Shown in pieces: positions 1 to 6,746 of a stretch of 25,917 nucleotides of DNA (within the stretch, counting starts at the first letter, position 1; each line of letters begins with the position of its first letter). The notes below the pieces were generated by a model that saw only the letters and a list, made by a program, of their open reading frames with translations, was not told where the DNA came from and ran no database searches. Location of the stretch: positions 1 to 25,917 of the IMG/VR virus record IMGVR_UViG_3300029258_003153; one strand, given 5' to 3'. This DNA is from a virus. Position numbers and translations under genes: made by a program.

Positions 1-43
1 CCAAACCACCACTTAGACATACAATCGCTTTTGGTTTACTCAT
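1..43 (-). CDS. queC: QueC, 7-cyano-7-deazaguanine (preQ0) synthase, N-terminal fragment
   Basis: Only the first 14 codons are in the window; the gene runs off the left edge. They read MSKPKAIVCLSGGL, the N-terminal strand and start of the PP-loop ATPase signature SGGxDS of QueC. QueC converts 7-carboxy-7-deazaguanine to preQ0 using ATP and ammonia. The start codon at 41-43 follows an AGAAAGG ribosome binding site. It lies 12 nt after the queE stop, directly behind queD and queE, which strongly supports the assignment despite the short length. The catalytic and zinc-binding parts cannot be checked here. Confidence 0.85.
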   Translation of the reverse strand, partial: MSKPKAIVCLSGGL

Positions 44-55
44 TTCATAACCTTT

Positions 56-730
56 CTATTCTACCCCGATAATCTTATGTATTTGAAGAGATAATATATG
101 TCCAAATTTCTTGCAACTTTCAATAACCGCCTCTAAATTAGCAGACGTCTTGATTGGATCTTTCTCATCCATGGGCTGTAAAAAAATTGGCACATCCCGG
201 AAACGATATAGTCCAATTGGAAGACCATCGTTTTCGTCAAGTTCTCCTGCCCTTCCTACATATTTAGCGGCACTAACACACATCTTTATATCATGGTGAA
301 CAATTGGACCTTTCGGACTACAAATAACAGACATATCATGGTGATTCAAACCTCTAGTGCCACAAGTACCATTAGTTTCCACCTGGGGAAAGAATCCTGC
401 CTCATGTAATCCATTTACCAATTTAGTAATATTTTGACGGAACGGCTCCCCACCAGTTATGACAACAAATTCAGTCGGAATGCAATCAACTATTAAACAA
501 TTAATTAACGAACAACATTGTCGCACAATTTCATCCACTGTCATTTTCTGGCGCACAGAAGTGTAATCTGTATCACAGAAATAACATTTCAAATTACAAC
601 CAGCTAATCTAATAAAGACAGCCGGTGCCCCCGCATCTGGACCTTCCCCCTGAATAGAATAAAAGATATCAGCTACATCTAGAGTTTCACCATTATCACA
701 ACAGGTCTTTTCTATTGGTTGCTCATTCAT
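56..730 (-). CDS. queE: QueE, 7-carboxy-7-deazaguanine synthase (radical SAM)
   Basis: QueE uses S-adenosylmethionine and an iron-sulfur cluster to contract 6-carboxy-tetrahydropterin into 7-carboxy-7-deazaguanine, the second dedicated step of preQ0 synthesis. The 224-aa protein has the family start FYSIQGEG (23-30), the radical-SAM cluster CNLKCYFC (Cys45, Cys49, Cys52; CX3CX2C), the SAM-contacting GGEP (93-96) and a C-terminal LQIHK like the family's LQxHK. Length is normal for QueE. Its ATG overlaps the queD stop in an ATGA, so the two are probably translationally coupled, and queC follows after 12 nt. Nothing essential looks missing. In phages this pathway usually feeds DNA base modification rather than tRNA queuosine, but that use is inferred from context. 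Confidence 0.95.
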   Translation of the reverse strand: MNEQPIEKTCCDNGETLDVADIFYSIQGEGPDAGAPAVFIRLAGCNLKCYFCDTDYTSVRQKMTVDEIVRQCCSLINCLIVDCIPTEFVVITGGEPFRQNITKLVNGLHEAGFFPQVETNGTCGTRGLNHHDMSVICSPKGPIVHHDIKMCVSAAKYVGRAGELDENDGLPIGLYRFRDVPIFLQPMDEKDPIKTSANLEAVIESCKKFGHILSLQIHKIIGVE

Positions 731-1128
731 CGGCTCATCTCCGCCCAGCTATCAGGTGTCTCGTACAACCGGACGGTGACAAGTGTAGTGCCTGGAATTT
801 CCTTCCAAGCATTCCAGAATTCCAGAACCATGTTCTCAGCGGTGGGATTCCCATCTATCTTCATAATGTATACTTTTCCCACTTCCCACATCTCTTGTAC
901 TTTTGGATCATCTCGATTCATTATCAAAGCATGATCCCATTTCTCCATAACAAAATCCTTTATCTGCCTACTAAGAATTTTGAAATCTACCACCATGCCA
1001 TTTTCCAGAACCGGCCCATCAATAGTTACGTCTATTACATAACGATGTCCATGAAAATTAGCACAAGGACCATTGTATTTATACAAACGATGAGCAGCAT
1101 CAAATTCAACTCTTTTAGTTACTTTCAT
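727..1128 (-). CDS. queD: QueD, 6-carboxy-5,6,7,8-tetrahydropterin synthase
   Basis: QueD converts dihydroneopterin triphosphate to 6-carboxy-tetrahydropterin, the QueE substrate. The 133-aa protein keeps the zinc ligands His13 (FDAAHRL), His26 and His28 (HGH), the catalytic Cys22, VDF (47-49), the catalytic pair Asp65-His66 in DHALI, PTAEN (95-99) and the late Glu123 (LYET). This is a complete PTPS-fold enzyme of normal size. The start overlaps the stop of the upstream methyltransferase fusion by ATGA, and its stop overlaps the queE start the same way. No FolE (GTP cyclohydrolase I) is in the window, so dihydroneopterin triphosphate must come from the host or from a phage gene outside it. 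Confidence 0.95.
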   Translation of the reverse strand: MKVTKRVEFDAAHRLYKYNGPCANFHGHRYVIDVTIDGPVLENGMVVDFKILSRQIKDFVMEKWDHALIMNRDDPKVQEMWEVGKVYIMKIDGNPTAENMVLEFWNAWKEIPGTTLVTVRLYETPDSWAEMSR

Positions 1129-2519
1129 TTTCTCACTTTCAATCCAAATCCTTTTGGCTTGGCCCGCAGTGATGTTACGTAATACACCTTGAGCCCTGCC
1201 ATTAATAGTAAGTCAATGTAAAATCTGCCCATGGCTGGAGAAGACTGGCAATAAATAACCTGTTTCACCCCCCTTTCTTCACATTTTTTCTTAAGCACCC
1301 TTGCAAGTTCCTCCTTATCCGGAACTTCAGTTGGATGGATATCATAGAATGCCAAAGCCTCATCATGATAATGTATCCCATAAAGATCGGACAAGATTCC
1401 GTAAGGAATATTCAATTGTTCTGCAAATTTTATTGTCTTCTGGGCATTAGAACCTAGATAAAATTTCTTAGGAAAAGCAACGTCCCCTTGTGTCCCTTTT
1501 GTCCGAGAGCAATTAGAAATCAACATTGTATCCGACCTGGATAACAATTTTATGACTTTCTTATGCCTGGGAACCTTAACGCCGGCGGCTTCAAAATCCT
1601 TCTCCCAATTAGCACTTACCGGTGGTACCAATAATTTCCGTTTCTCAGACTTCTTCTTTCCATCTTTAATGACTTTTTTAGTGGACACGCCATGACCTTT
1701 CTTTTTGCAAATTAGCAATACCTCAGCAGCACCTTCTGGATAAAGAATTGGCATGAACGCCATGAGAAACTTAGATGGTAAGTAATTTTTGAATCTTCGA
1801 TATAAATCTTGTTCCTCAGCAGATTGCGTCCCCATGAACTTTTCAAAGTCCCGAACTTTGCCTACTAGACCATACTCCTCGGTAACTTCAAAACCCACCT
1901 TGTCCAAGGCCTCACGCAATTCCCCCAAGCCCCATTCATAAACATGAGCGGCATATTGAGTATCATAAGGATCTGTCTTATCTTGAGTATTAGGACAAGA
2001 CAGGAACATCCACCCATCGTCCTTCATTAACTCGAAACAATTCTCCAGAGATCGATAACCAACTTCCTTTTGCATGTGCTCAATAGCAGAAGTGTAAATT
2101 ACACAATCAAAAGATTTGTGCTCTAATTTACTAGACATTTCTTCACAAGAACAGACCACTTGTCTAATCGGGAAACTATAATATTCCAAACCTTCATCGG
2201 AAATATTCTTGTTTCCAGACCACCTGGCTTGTTCCTTGAGATTCTTCTCAGAAATGTCTACCCCCACATATTCGACAGATTTTTTTGACCACCTTATCAA
2301 AGGCAGGAGCAACCCCCTGCCACAACAAACATCCAAGACACGTTGCTTGGAACGCATTCTATCGACAGCTACTAGATGTTGAATATAATTCATAACATCT
2401 AGTGAGGAGAAAAATCCATCTCCAAGCTGCCGAAAGAAATTGCGCATTTGGTAAGTAGTGCAATAAACATCTTTAGGGTTTGTATCCCCATCGATCTTTA
2501 GTACGATTTTTCTACTCAT
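1125..2519 (-). CDS. Fusion of class I SAM methyltransferase and CSxxK (DUF6884/YaaA-like) domain
   Basis: The 464-aa protein has two parts joined by a Lys-rich linker (about 281-296). The N-terminal part (about 40-275) is a class I methyltransferase: motif I VLDVCCGRG (61-69), motif II VGVDIS (85-90), and a motif IV region FDCVIYTSAIEHM (137-149). The C-terminal part (about 331-452) carries LISNCSRTK (333-341), YLGS (354-357), LSDLYGIH (376-383) and FYD (391-393). That pattern resembles DUF6884/YaaA-type proteins and the CSxxK domain I recall from archaeosine synthase. Both domains look intact. ATGA overlaps couple it to the gene before it and to queD after it. A role in 7-deazaguanine base modification or insertion is inferred from context only; the methyl acceptor is unknown. 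The two domains are well supported, the shared function is not. Confidence 0.75.
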   Translation of the reverse strand: MSRKIVLKIDGDTNPKDVYCTTYQMRNFFRQLGDGFFSSLDVMNYIQHLVAVDRMRSKQRVLDVCCGRGLLLPLIRWSKKSVEYVGVDISEKNLKEQARWSGNKNISDEGLEYYSFPIRQVVCSCEEMSSKLEHKSFDCVIYTSAIEHMQKEVGYRSLENCFELMKDDGWMFLSCPNTQDKTDPYDTQYAAHVYEWGLGELREALDKVGFEVTEEYGLVGKVRDFEKFMGTQSAEEQDLYRRFKNYLPSKFLMAFMPILYPEGAAEVLLICKKKGHGVSTKKVIKDGKKKSEKRKLLVPPVSANWEKDFEAAGVKVPRHKKVIKLLSRSDTMLISNCSRTKGTQGDVAFPKKFYLGSNAQKTIKFAEQLNIPYGILSDLYGIHYHDEALAFYDIHPTEVPDKEELARVLKKKCEERGVKQVIYCQSSPAMGRFYIDLLLMAGLKVYYVTSLRAKPKGFGLKVRK

Positions 2520-3133
2520 TCTGCTTTGGAGTACTTTCCAGTTTTCTTGTCAAGTTTGACCTTGAAACCAATCTTGGGCATCCAGAGCTTGGCCGTCTTG
2601 GTGTTCTTCTCGGTATCAGGGTCGACACCGCAAGCGGTGATCTCTTCACCCATCTCTTCCAAAGTAGCACCACCATCTCGGCTGACCATGCGGATGCAGA
2701 CTTCCTTCTTGGTAAGTTTCTTCTCTTTCTTCTTACCTTTCTTTTTGTCCTTCTTGGCCTTCTTCTTGGCCTCGACCTCTTCATCGACCTCAACTTCTCC
2801 GTCGATTTCCTCGGCTTCATCGTCCTCGGCTTCGTCGTCCTCATCCTCATCGTCGTCCTCATCGTCGTCAACTTCATCAACGACTTTGATTTCGTCGGCT
2901 TCAGCGGGGTCAGTGACAATTTCCACTTCTTCCTCACTTGCAGCCATGGCCGCAAGTAGAGCATTCAACTTCTCTTCGTCTTCGGTTCCCTCTTCGACCT
3001 CGATTTCGGATTCCTTGGCAAGTCCAACGACTTCCGCCAATTTGCGGGTCATCCGTTTCTTGTCCCATTTCGTGGCGTTCTTATATCCAAGAGCAGTAGC
3101 CAACGAAATCACATCCTCACGTAAAACTTTCAT
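2516..3133 (-). CDS. Acidic/basic two-block protein, first gene of the deazaguanine operon
   Basis: A 205-aa protein of unknown function with striking charge blocks. Residues 1-45 could be a small helical SAP/HeH-like nucleic-acid-binding segment. Residues 76-121 are almost solid Asp/Glu, and 123-143 are almost solid Lys. The tail (144-205), with IRMVSRDGGATLEEMGEEI and a basic strand-rich end, resembles short winged-helix tails of the DUF3489 type. The ATG at 3131-3133 is preceded by an AAAAAGGAAAG ribosome site and a consensus promoter. Its stop overlaps the next start by ATGA. It could be a DNA-binding regulator, or a DNA-mimic or histone-like protein; I cannot decide. It is more GC-rich than the queE region. 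Confidence 0.65.
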   Translation of the reverse strand: MKVLREDVISLATALGYKNATKWDKKRMTRKLAEVVGLAKESEIEVEEGTEDEEKLNALLAAMAASEEEVEIVTDPAEADEIKVVDEVDDDEDDDEDEDDEAEDDEAEEIDGEVEVDEEVEAKKKAKKDKKKGKKKEKKLTKKEVCIRMVSRDGGATLEEMGEEITACGVDPDTEKNTKTAKLWMPKIGFKVKLDKKTGKYSKAE

Positions 3134-3166
3134 GTTTCTTTCCTTTTTCTAAGGGGCTCAATTTCC

Positions 3167-3189
3167 GGGGCGAGTCTCAATCTCACCCC
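3167..3189 (-). other. Hairpin in the 5' leader of the deazaguanine operon
   Basis: An inverted repeat of two 8-nt arms (3167-3174 and 3182-3189) with a 7-nt loop lies between the -10 box and the start codon. It pairs fully if one G-T wobble is allowed. It could stabilise the message or act in attenuation. There is no U-run after it, so it is not an obvious terminator, and I recognise no known riboswitch. Confidence 0.4.
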
Positions 3190-3200
3190 CTTACACCCTT

Positions 3201-3229
3201 ATTATACACATCACGAAATAAAATTTCAA
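3201..3229 (-). promoter_or_regulatory. Sigma70-type promoter of the deazaguanine operon
   Basis: Read on the minus strand: -35 TTGAAA (3224-3229), a 17-nt spacer, and -10 TATAAT (3201-3206). It drives the gene starting at 3133 and, through overlapping genes, the methyltransferase fusion, queD, queE and queC. A TCTTCAAAT element shared with other promoters in the window lies just upstream (3235-3243). Confidence 0.8.
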
Positions 3230-3245
3230 GCGCCATTTGAAGAAT

Positions 3246-4616
3246 TTATTCAGAAATTGAACAAGGACTGCATATTGGATAGCAACCAGCCACATTTATA
3301 TACCTATCTTCATTATAATAACCATCCCGCTTAACTACCCAATTTAATTTAGAAATCCCTTTCTGCTTATCATCATTTGAAACAGCAATGCCTATCATTC
3401 CGGAAACATGAGCCAATTTTGTCTTGCGGCCTGAGAAGTGCTCTTTCCTTAATACCTTTCCTTTCATGGTGTAGGCAGAAGCTTTAGCCTGAGTCGCTGT
3501 TAAAACCAAGCAATGCATCTCCTGAGCTAGCCTGCGGAGTAACCGCCATGTCATATCGATTTCTTCAAGATTATCCCTAGTCGTGGGTGGGGCCGCTAGA
3601 ATGTCCGCATAATCAATTGCAATGATATCAGCAACCCATCCTTCTCTAGCCCAATCTTGTGCTATCCCAGATATGGTAGGTACATCAATGCTGCTATTAG
3701 GATGGCAACTTAACCGAAACAAGTCCTTGCCCCGGCACCGTTTACGGAAGGCCCGAAAGCCTTCTTGCGCAGTAACAGCCTCATCAAATGATTTTTCCTT
3801 AGTTTCAATAGTATCATCATGGTCTATAAAAGTAGGCAAAGTAATGACGCCAGGCTTGTTAGGTTTCCTAGCGGATCTCTGTCCCAATCGGCGCAGCACT
3901 TGGTTTTGACTCATATCCCCACATTCGAAGTATGCCACTTTCTTTCTATTCTTTACCCCCCGGTAAGCTCCATCCATAAGGTACATACTTTTGCCACTTT
4001 TATCAAGACCCATAAAAGCTACAAAATTATCTCGTACCATATCAGCACCTATAAACTCATCCATTATGCCAGGGTAATGGATCAACTGTTCTGTTTCCTC
4101 ACTATCATAAGCAGCACGCCATGCCTCATAATTTTCAGCGGGTTTTACTAAAGCCCCTTCCCCTAATTCTACCTTATCTAAAGTCTGTAGCAAATTGTGG
4201 GCTGATTTAACCTTGCCCCTATCCATCTCAAATTCGGCTTCCTCCATAGCCTTGCGAAGTCGAACCTTATTGAAATACTCCCCTGCCCTATCCAGAATAT
4301 ACTCAGAAGAACGGCTCTCATCCGTAGAATATTCATTAGATAAATCTTCAAGAAAATCGAAGACAACGCCGGCTGTCGTCTCATCTCTTGTATTATTATT
4401 CCATTCCTCATATATAGATTGAATGTGATCTTTCGGTGGTGCCTTATACTTGCGAAAATAATTAACACACCACCCACCCACCAAATCGGCCCATTTAGAA
4501 TCAAATAACCCATTGCTTCCCCACTGACTGGAGATTCTTGCGCATACAATATTATCCATCACCATGGCGGAAAGTATGCGCCGCAATTCTAATCCATTTT
4601 GCGACTGTGATTTCAT
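3246..4616 (-). CDS. DnaB-like replicative helicase (RecA-type ATPase)
   Basis: A 456-aa protein that should unwind DNA at the phage replication fork. A helical N-terminal region (1-160) precedes the RecA-like core with Walker A GLDKSGKS (203-210), Walker B IIAIDYADIL (331-340) and the sensor segment LVLTATQAK (370-378). This order and spacing fit the DnaB/gp4 helicase family. The N-terminal domain is divergent and I could not match it to a standard DnaB N domain. It is the last gene of the initiator/loader/helicase operon, and its ATG overlaps the loader-like stop by ATGA. A clear terminator after it was not seen; the next promoter starts within 20 nt of its stop. Confidence 0.85.
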   Translation of the reverse strand: MKSQSQNGLELRRILSAMVMDNIVCARISSQWGSNGLFDSKWADLVGGWCVNYFRKYKAPPKDHIQSIYEEWNNNTRDETTAGVVFDFLEDLSNEYSTDESRSSEYILDRAGEYFNKVRLRKAMEEAEFEMDRGKVKSAHNLLQTLDKVELGEGALVKPAENYEAWRAAYDSEETEQLIHYPGIMDEFIGADMVRDNFVAFMGLDKSGKSMYLMDGAYRGVKNRKKVAYFECGDMSQNQVLRRLGQRSARKPNKPGVITLPTFIDHDDTIETKEKSFDEAVTAQEGFRAFRKRCRGKDLFRLSCHPNSSIDVPTISGIAQDWAREGWVADIIAIDYADILAAPPTTRDNLEEIDMTWRLLRRLAQEMHCLVLTATQAKASAYTMKGKVLRKEHFSGRKTKLAHVSGMIGIAVSNDDKQKGISKLNWVVKRDGYYNEDRYINVAGCYPICSPCSISE

Positions 4617-4990
4617 AACTCAGATGCCCGAATGATTCCTTCTGAATGCCCTAATCCTATTAATGCCTCATCCACTAATGATTGAGCCACTGGAGCATTC
4701 ATATTCCAATTAGTATTATGCCGCAACCATGCATATACTAAATCCTTGATATTTGTTTCCTCTATCTGTTTTGATTCCTTCCAGGCCTGAACAATCTCCG
4801 ACACCGTAGGCAACCATTTAGATTCCGTAATCAATTCAGAAATAACTCTTTCCAAACCATCAACCGGTATATTGACCAGTGCTTTGCCCATCAATCTTAA
4901 AGCATCGTCGGTATATTTCTTTTGATAACAATCAGCCATGCTTATCAATAATTGAAGACGCTTTTCATTATTTTCTAATTCCTTTAGCAT
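4613..4990 (-). CDS. Putative helicase loader (G39P/DnaB-loader-like)
   Basis: A 125-aa, mostly helical protein. The segment around 50-70, with LITESKWLPTVSEIVQAW, resembles the (F/L)PT(V/I)xEI stretch seen in phage helicase loaders and inhibitors such as SPP1 G39P. It sits between the initiator and the DnaB-like helicase and overlaps the helicase start by 4 nt, the classical place for a loader. No Walker motif is present, so it is not a DnaC/DnaI-type ATPase. The assignment is mainly from gene order plus this short motif. Confidence 0.5.
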   Translation of the reverse strand: MLKELENNEKRLQLLISMADCYQKKYTDDALRLMGKALVNIPVDGLERVISELITESKWLPTVSEIVQAWKESKQIEETNIKDLVYAWLRHNTNWNMNAPVAQSLVDEALIGLGHSEGIIRASEL

Positions 4991-4991
4991 T

Positions 4992-5933
4992 CTATGTTTC
5001 CTCGCTTATCATTTGTGCAATACGCTTAGTTCTACCCGCATTATCCTCTTCTGGGGTAAATCTAACCCTAGCATCTTGGAATTGTCCCCACTTGTCCAAA
5101 ATGTCTTGTATCTTTCCTATTCTAGGAACATACTTCTTTCCCCAGTTCATGCGCAACCATTCAAGCGTGTCGTCTATGACATCAATAGGAACATTTCTTT
5201 CAACCCGCAATTTGACAAAGATTTTAGCCAGGTCATCTAAATCTGGTTTTCTTCTTCCCAAGCGACGATCTGGTTTATAGGCTTGCCAAGTTAAATCAGA
5301 ATCATTTTCAAATAAAATGCTACGAAGCTCTGCTGCTGCCACCCGTTCAAAAGTTTTCGGTAATCCCAATGATTTTTTAGATGGTTTAGATTTCTTCTTT
5401 TTGTTCACACACTGCGAGCCTTGGCTCGCTATATTTTTACCGTAGGTAGAAATATTCTCTTTTACCGGTAAACTTGGTTTATAGACTTTATTATTATGGT
5501 ACGCATTTTTGCTTACCCTGCCTCCGCATTTTTGCTTACCCTGCCTCCGCATTTTTGTGGAGCCTGCATCCGCATTTTTGCTTACCCTGTCCGACGTTGA
5601 TTCCTCGGTTGTATCCCCCTTTGTATCCCCCCTTGTATCTTGACCATATGAAGGAATTAACCACCGCCGGCGGCCATCGAATTTCGTCTGTTTTAGCAAC
5701 CCTAGCTTCTTTAGATGACTGACCATTCTATGGGCTTGTCCTTCACTTACCTTAGTTCTTTCCCCTAAGTAAGCATTGGTAGCAAAGCACCCTTCTTGGC
5801 CTTTTGATAAAGAATCGATAATGGTTAGCAGTACCATTTCCTTAGCATTTATCTCCCCTTCTTCGAATAATTCCAAAACATAGTAAGGAATCCAACAGCC
5901 ACGAAATTGTGGTTCATGGTATTCATTAGACAT
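4992..5933 (-). CDS. Replication initiator with winged-helix domain and internal iterons
   Basis: A 313-aa protein laid out like lambda O and similar phage initiators. The N-terminal winged-helix domain (about 25-98) includes a MarR/DnaD-like AYLGERTKVSEGQAHRMV helix-turn-helix and a basic RRRW wing (88-91). A low-complexity linker (about 99-190) is encoded by DNA repeats. The C-terminal helical domain (about 190-313) is probably the partner-binding part. The start is at 5931-5933 with AAGGG upstream. The stop lies 1 nt before the loader-like gene. The linker includes four copies of a 23-bp repeat, which makes the region a candidate origin. The N-terminal fold and gene order are good evidence; origin binding itself is inferred. 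Confidence 0.7.
   Translation of the reverse strand: MSNEYHEPQFRGCWIPYYVLELFEEGEINAKEMVLLTIIDSLSKGQEGCFATNAYLGERTKVSEGQAHRMVSHLKKLGLLKQTKFDGRRRWLIPSYGQDTRGDTKGDTTEESTSDRVSKNADAGSTKMRRQGKQKCGGRVSKNAYHNNKVYKPSLPVKENISTYGKNIASQGSQCVNKKKKSKPSKKSLGLPKTFERVAAAELRSILFENDSDLTWQAYKPDRRLGRRKPDLDDLAKIFVKLRVERNVPIDVIDDTLEWLRMNWGKKYVPRIGKIQDILDKWGQFQDARVRFTPEEDNAGRTKRIAQMISEET
5380..5501. other. AT-rich segment with palindromes beside the iterons (possible unwinding element)
   Basis: An AT-rich stretch lies beside the iterons inside the initiator gene. It holds a perfect inverted repeat at 5414-5429 (7-bp GC-rich arms, 2-nt loop) and the 12-bp palindrome TTTACCGGTAAA at 5461-5472. Iterons flanked by AT-rich DNA are the usual layout of a theta-type phage origin. 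Function is inferred. Confidence 0.4.
5502..5593. repeat. Four 23-bp direct repeats (iterons), candidate replication origin
   Basis: Units start at 5502, 5525, 5548 and 5571, each beginning CGCATTTTTG. Units 1 and 2 are identical; unit 3 differs at about 5 positions and unit 4 at about 3. Because 23 is not a multiple of 3, the copies are read in different frames by the initiator gene, giving unlike peptides such as RVSKNA, STKMRR and QGKQKCGG. This shows that the DNA, not the peptide, is what is repeated. It matches the lambda arrangement of iterons inside the initiator gene. Confidence 0.75.
5609..5644. repeat. 12-bp direct repeats next to the iterons
   Basis: TTGTATCCCC-type units start at 5609, 5621 and 5633; the third is degenerate. 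They are in frame in the initiator gene (RGDTKGDT). They may be part of the same origin or simply a linker repeat. Confidence 0.45.
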
Positions 5934-5963
5934 TTGCGTACCCTTATTTTATAGGCAAAAGAG

Positions 5964-6010
5964 CGGCCCGTCCTCATTGTCGCAGACAATGCCCTAACTA
6001 GGACGGGCCG
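5964..6010 (-). other. Two-tier hairpin in the leader of the initiator operon
   Basis: Perfect outer arms of 11 bp (5964-5974 and 6000-6010) enclose a second perfect hairpin of 7-bp arms (5975-5981 and 5985-5991) with a 3-nt loop. It lies between the promoter at 6089-6117 and the initiator start at 5933, so it would be in the roughly 150-nt 5' leader. On the minus strand it is followed by CTCTTTTG, a poor U-run. It could be an attenuator, a protein-binding RNA or a cruciform. No known RNA family was recognised. Nothing else was found in the 258-bp gap besides the promoter and terminator. Confidence 0.6.
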
Positions 6011-6088
6011 TAAGGATGGGTGAAATAATAGCATACTTCTGAACCCTTCTCGGTGAACCTGGATTAGGTAATTGTGTTAGGGCTCCTT

Positions 6089-6117
6089 ATTATATGAGGT
6101 CACAAAAAAACCCCCAA
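6089..6117 (-). promoter_or_regulatory. Promoter of the initiator-loader-helicase operon
   Basis: Minus strand: -35 TTGGGG (6112-6117), a 17-nt spacer, -10 TATAAT (6089-6094). The -10 is perfect; the -35 is weak and lies inside the terminator of the preceding genes. Confidence 0.6.
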
Positions 6118-6145
6118 GCCCAATCCATGGGTGTATGGGGTTTTT
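6104..6145 (-). terminator. Rho-independent terminator after the 6192-6672 genes
   Basis: Flanks of AAAAACCCC and GGGGGTTTTTTT form a stem around a loop containing CCATGG. On the minus strand the stem is followed by seven T. With A-runs on the other side it could work in both directions. It lies about 45 nt after the stop at 6192. Confidence 0.75.
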
Positions 6146-6191
6146 CTCAAAATTCTCTAAAATATCTATTTTATAGATACTTAAGTATCTT

Positions 6192-6428
6192 TTACTCATC
6201 CCAACTGAGGAGATCTATGCAAGCATTTATTTCGTCGACCACGCCTTCTTCATTGGTTTCCATGGCATTAATTTCCAGCCAATCTAAACATTCTTGCAAG
6301 TTCCTGCCGGTATCTCCACCAAGATTCCTGGCCGCTAGTATGGCCAATTCTTCGTATTTTTCGTTTCTGGCCGCTTTGTAAGCCAATTCCATCAAGGTAG
6401 TAATAGGGGCTAATTTACTCTTCTTCAT
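6192..6428 (-). CDS. Small helical protein of unknown function (78 aa)
   Basis: I do not recognise it. The start at 6426-6428 (MKKSKLAPITTL) is chosen because a strong GAGAAAGGAAAG ribosome site lies just upstream; an upstream extension would run through that site and the preceding gene. The protein is helical and acidic toward the C-terminus (ECLDWLEINAMETNEEG, ending LLSWDE). It begins 16 nt after the preceding gene, shares its promoter and is followed by the terminator at 6104-6145. Confidence 0.6.
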   Translation of the reverse strand: MKKSKLAPITTLMELAYKAARNEKYEELAILAARNLGGDTGRNLQECLDWLEINAMETNEEGVVDEINACIDLLSWDE

Positions 6429-6444
6429 CGGAATCTTTCCTTTC

Positions 6445-6672
6445 TCAAAAAAGACGAGTGCCGTAAGCCGGATAAGCCAGCGGGGCACCATATTTTTGCC
6501 GGAGCGCATTCGCCCGGCGGAGTTCAGACTTGGCCCGTACCAAAGGCATCAATTTCTCGGCTGCCCATATAAGTGCCTCAGTAGGGGCACCCATTATTCC
6601 CACTCCGTAGAGTTCGTAAAGAACATCTTCGATGCTCAATGAACGGGCTTTTTCAGCAGCAAGAACGGCCAT
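6445..6672 (-). CDS. Small helical protein of unknown function (75 aa)
   Basis: I do not recognise it. It is Ala/Leu-rich and helical (MAVLAAEKARSLSIEDVL at the start) and ends in YPAYGTRLF. It is supported by a strong promoter (6718-6746), a conserved leader and a GAAAGAAAGGAAG ribosome site placed just before the ATG at 6672. It is the first gene of a two-gene unit. Confidence 0.65.
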   Translation of the reverse strand: MAVLAAEKARSLSIEDVLYELYGVGIMGAPTEALIWAAEKLMPLVRAKSELRRANALRQKYGAPLAYPAYGTRLF

Positions 6673-6717
6673 GTCTCACTTCCTTTCTTTCCCCTGACCT
6701 CGCCCCTCAACGCTTTT

Positions 6718-6746
6718 ATTATAGTCTATTGGGCTATCGAGGACAA
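6718..6746 (-). promoter_or_regulatory. Cassette promoter with operator-like half-sites (6.7 kb)
   Basis: -35 TTGTCC (6741-6746), 17-nt spacer, -10 TATAAT (6718-6723). A 21-bp imperfect inverted repeat (6719-6739) overlaps the -10 box. The leader after it carries GGGGCGAGGTC and AAAGAAAGGAAG, as in the promoters at 13.2 and 15.97 kb. The -35 lies in the end of the glycosyltransferase gene. Confidence 0.8.

Noticed and set aside
1125-2519. Considered as a DpdA-type tRNA-guanine-transglycosylase
   Set aside because: Clear SAM-binding motif I in the N-terminal half and no TGT-type catalytic pattern seen; only the CSxxK domain hints at deazaguanine enzymes.
2526-3152. Plus-strand Ser-rich protein opposite the acidic/basic gene
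   Set aside because: Serine runs are the antisense of Asp/Glu codons (GAC/GAG, TCG/TCC); no start signals.
5502-5593. CRISPR-like array
   Set aside because: The 23-bp units are directly adjacent without spacers and lie in a coding gene; they are iterons or tandem repeats.
5849-6034. 61-codon minus-strand frame spanning the nested hairpin and initiator start
   Set aside because: It reads through the hairpin and into the initiator gene, and its ribosome site is poor.
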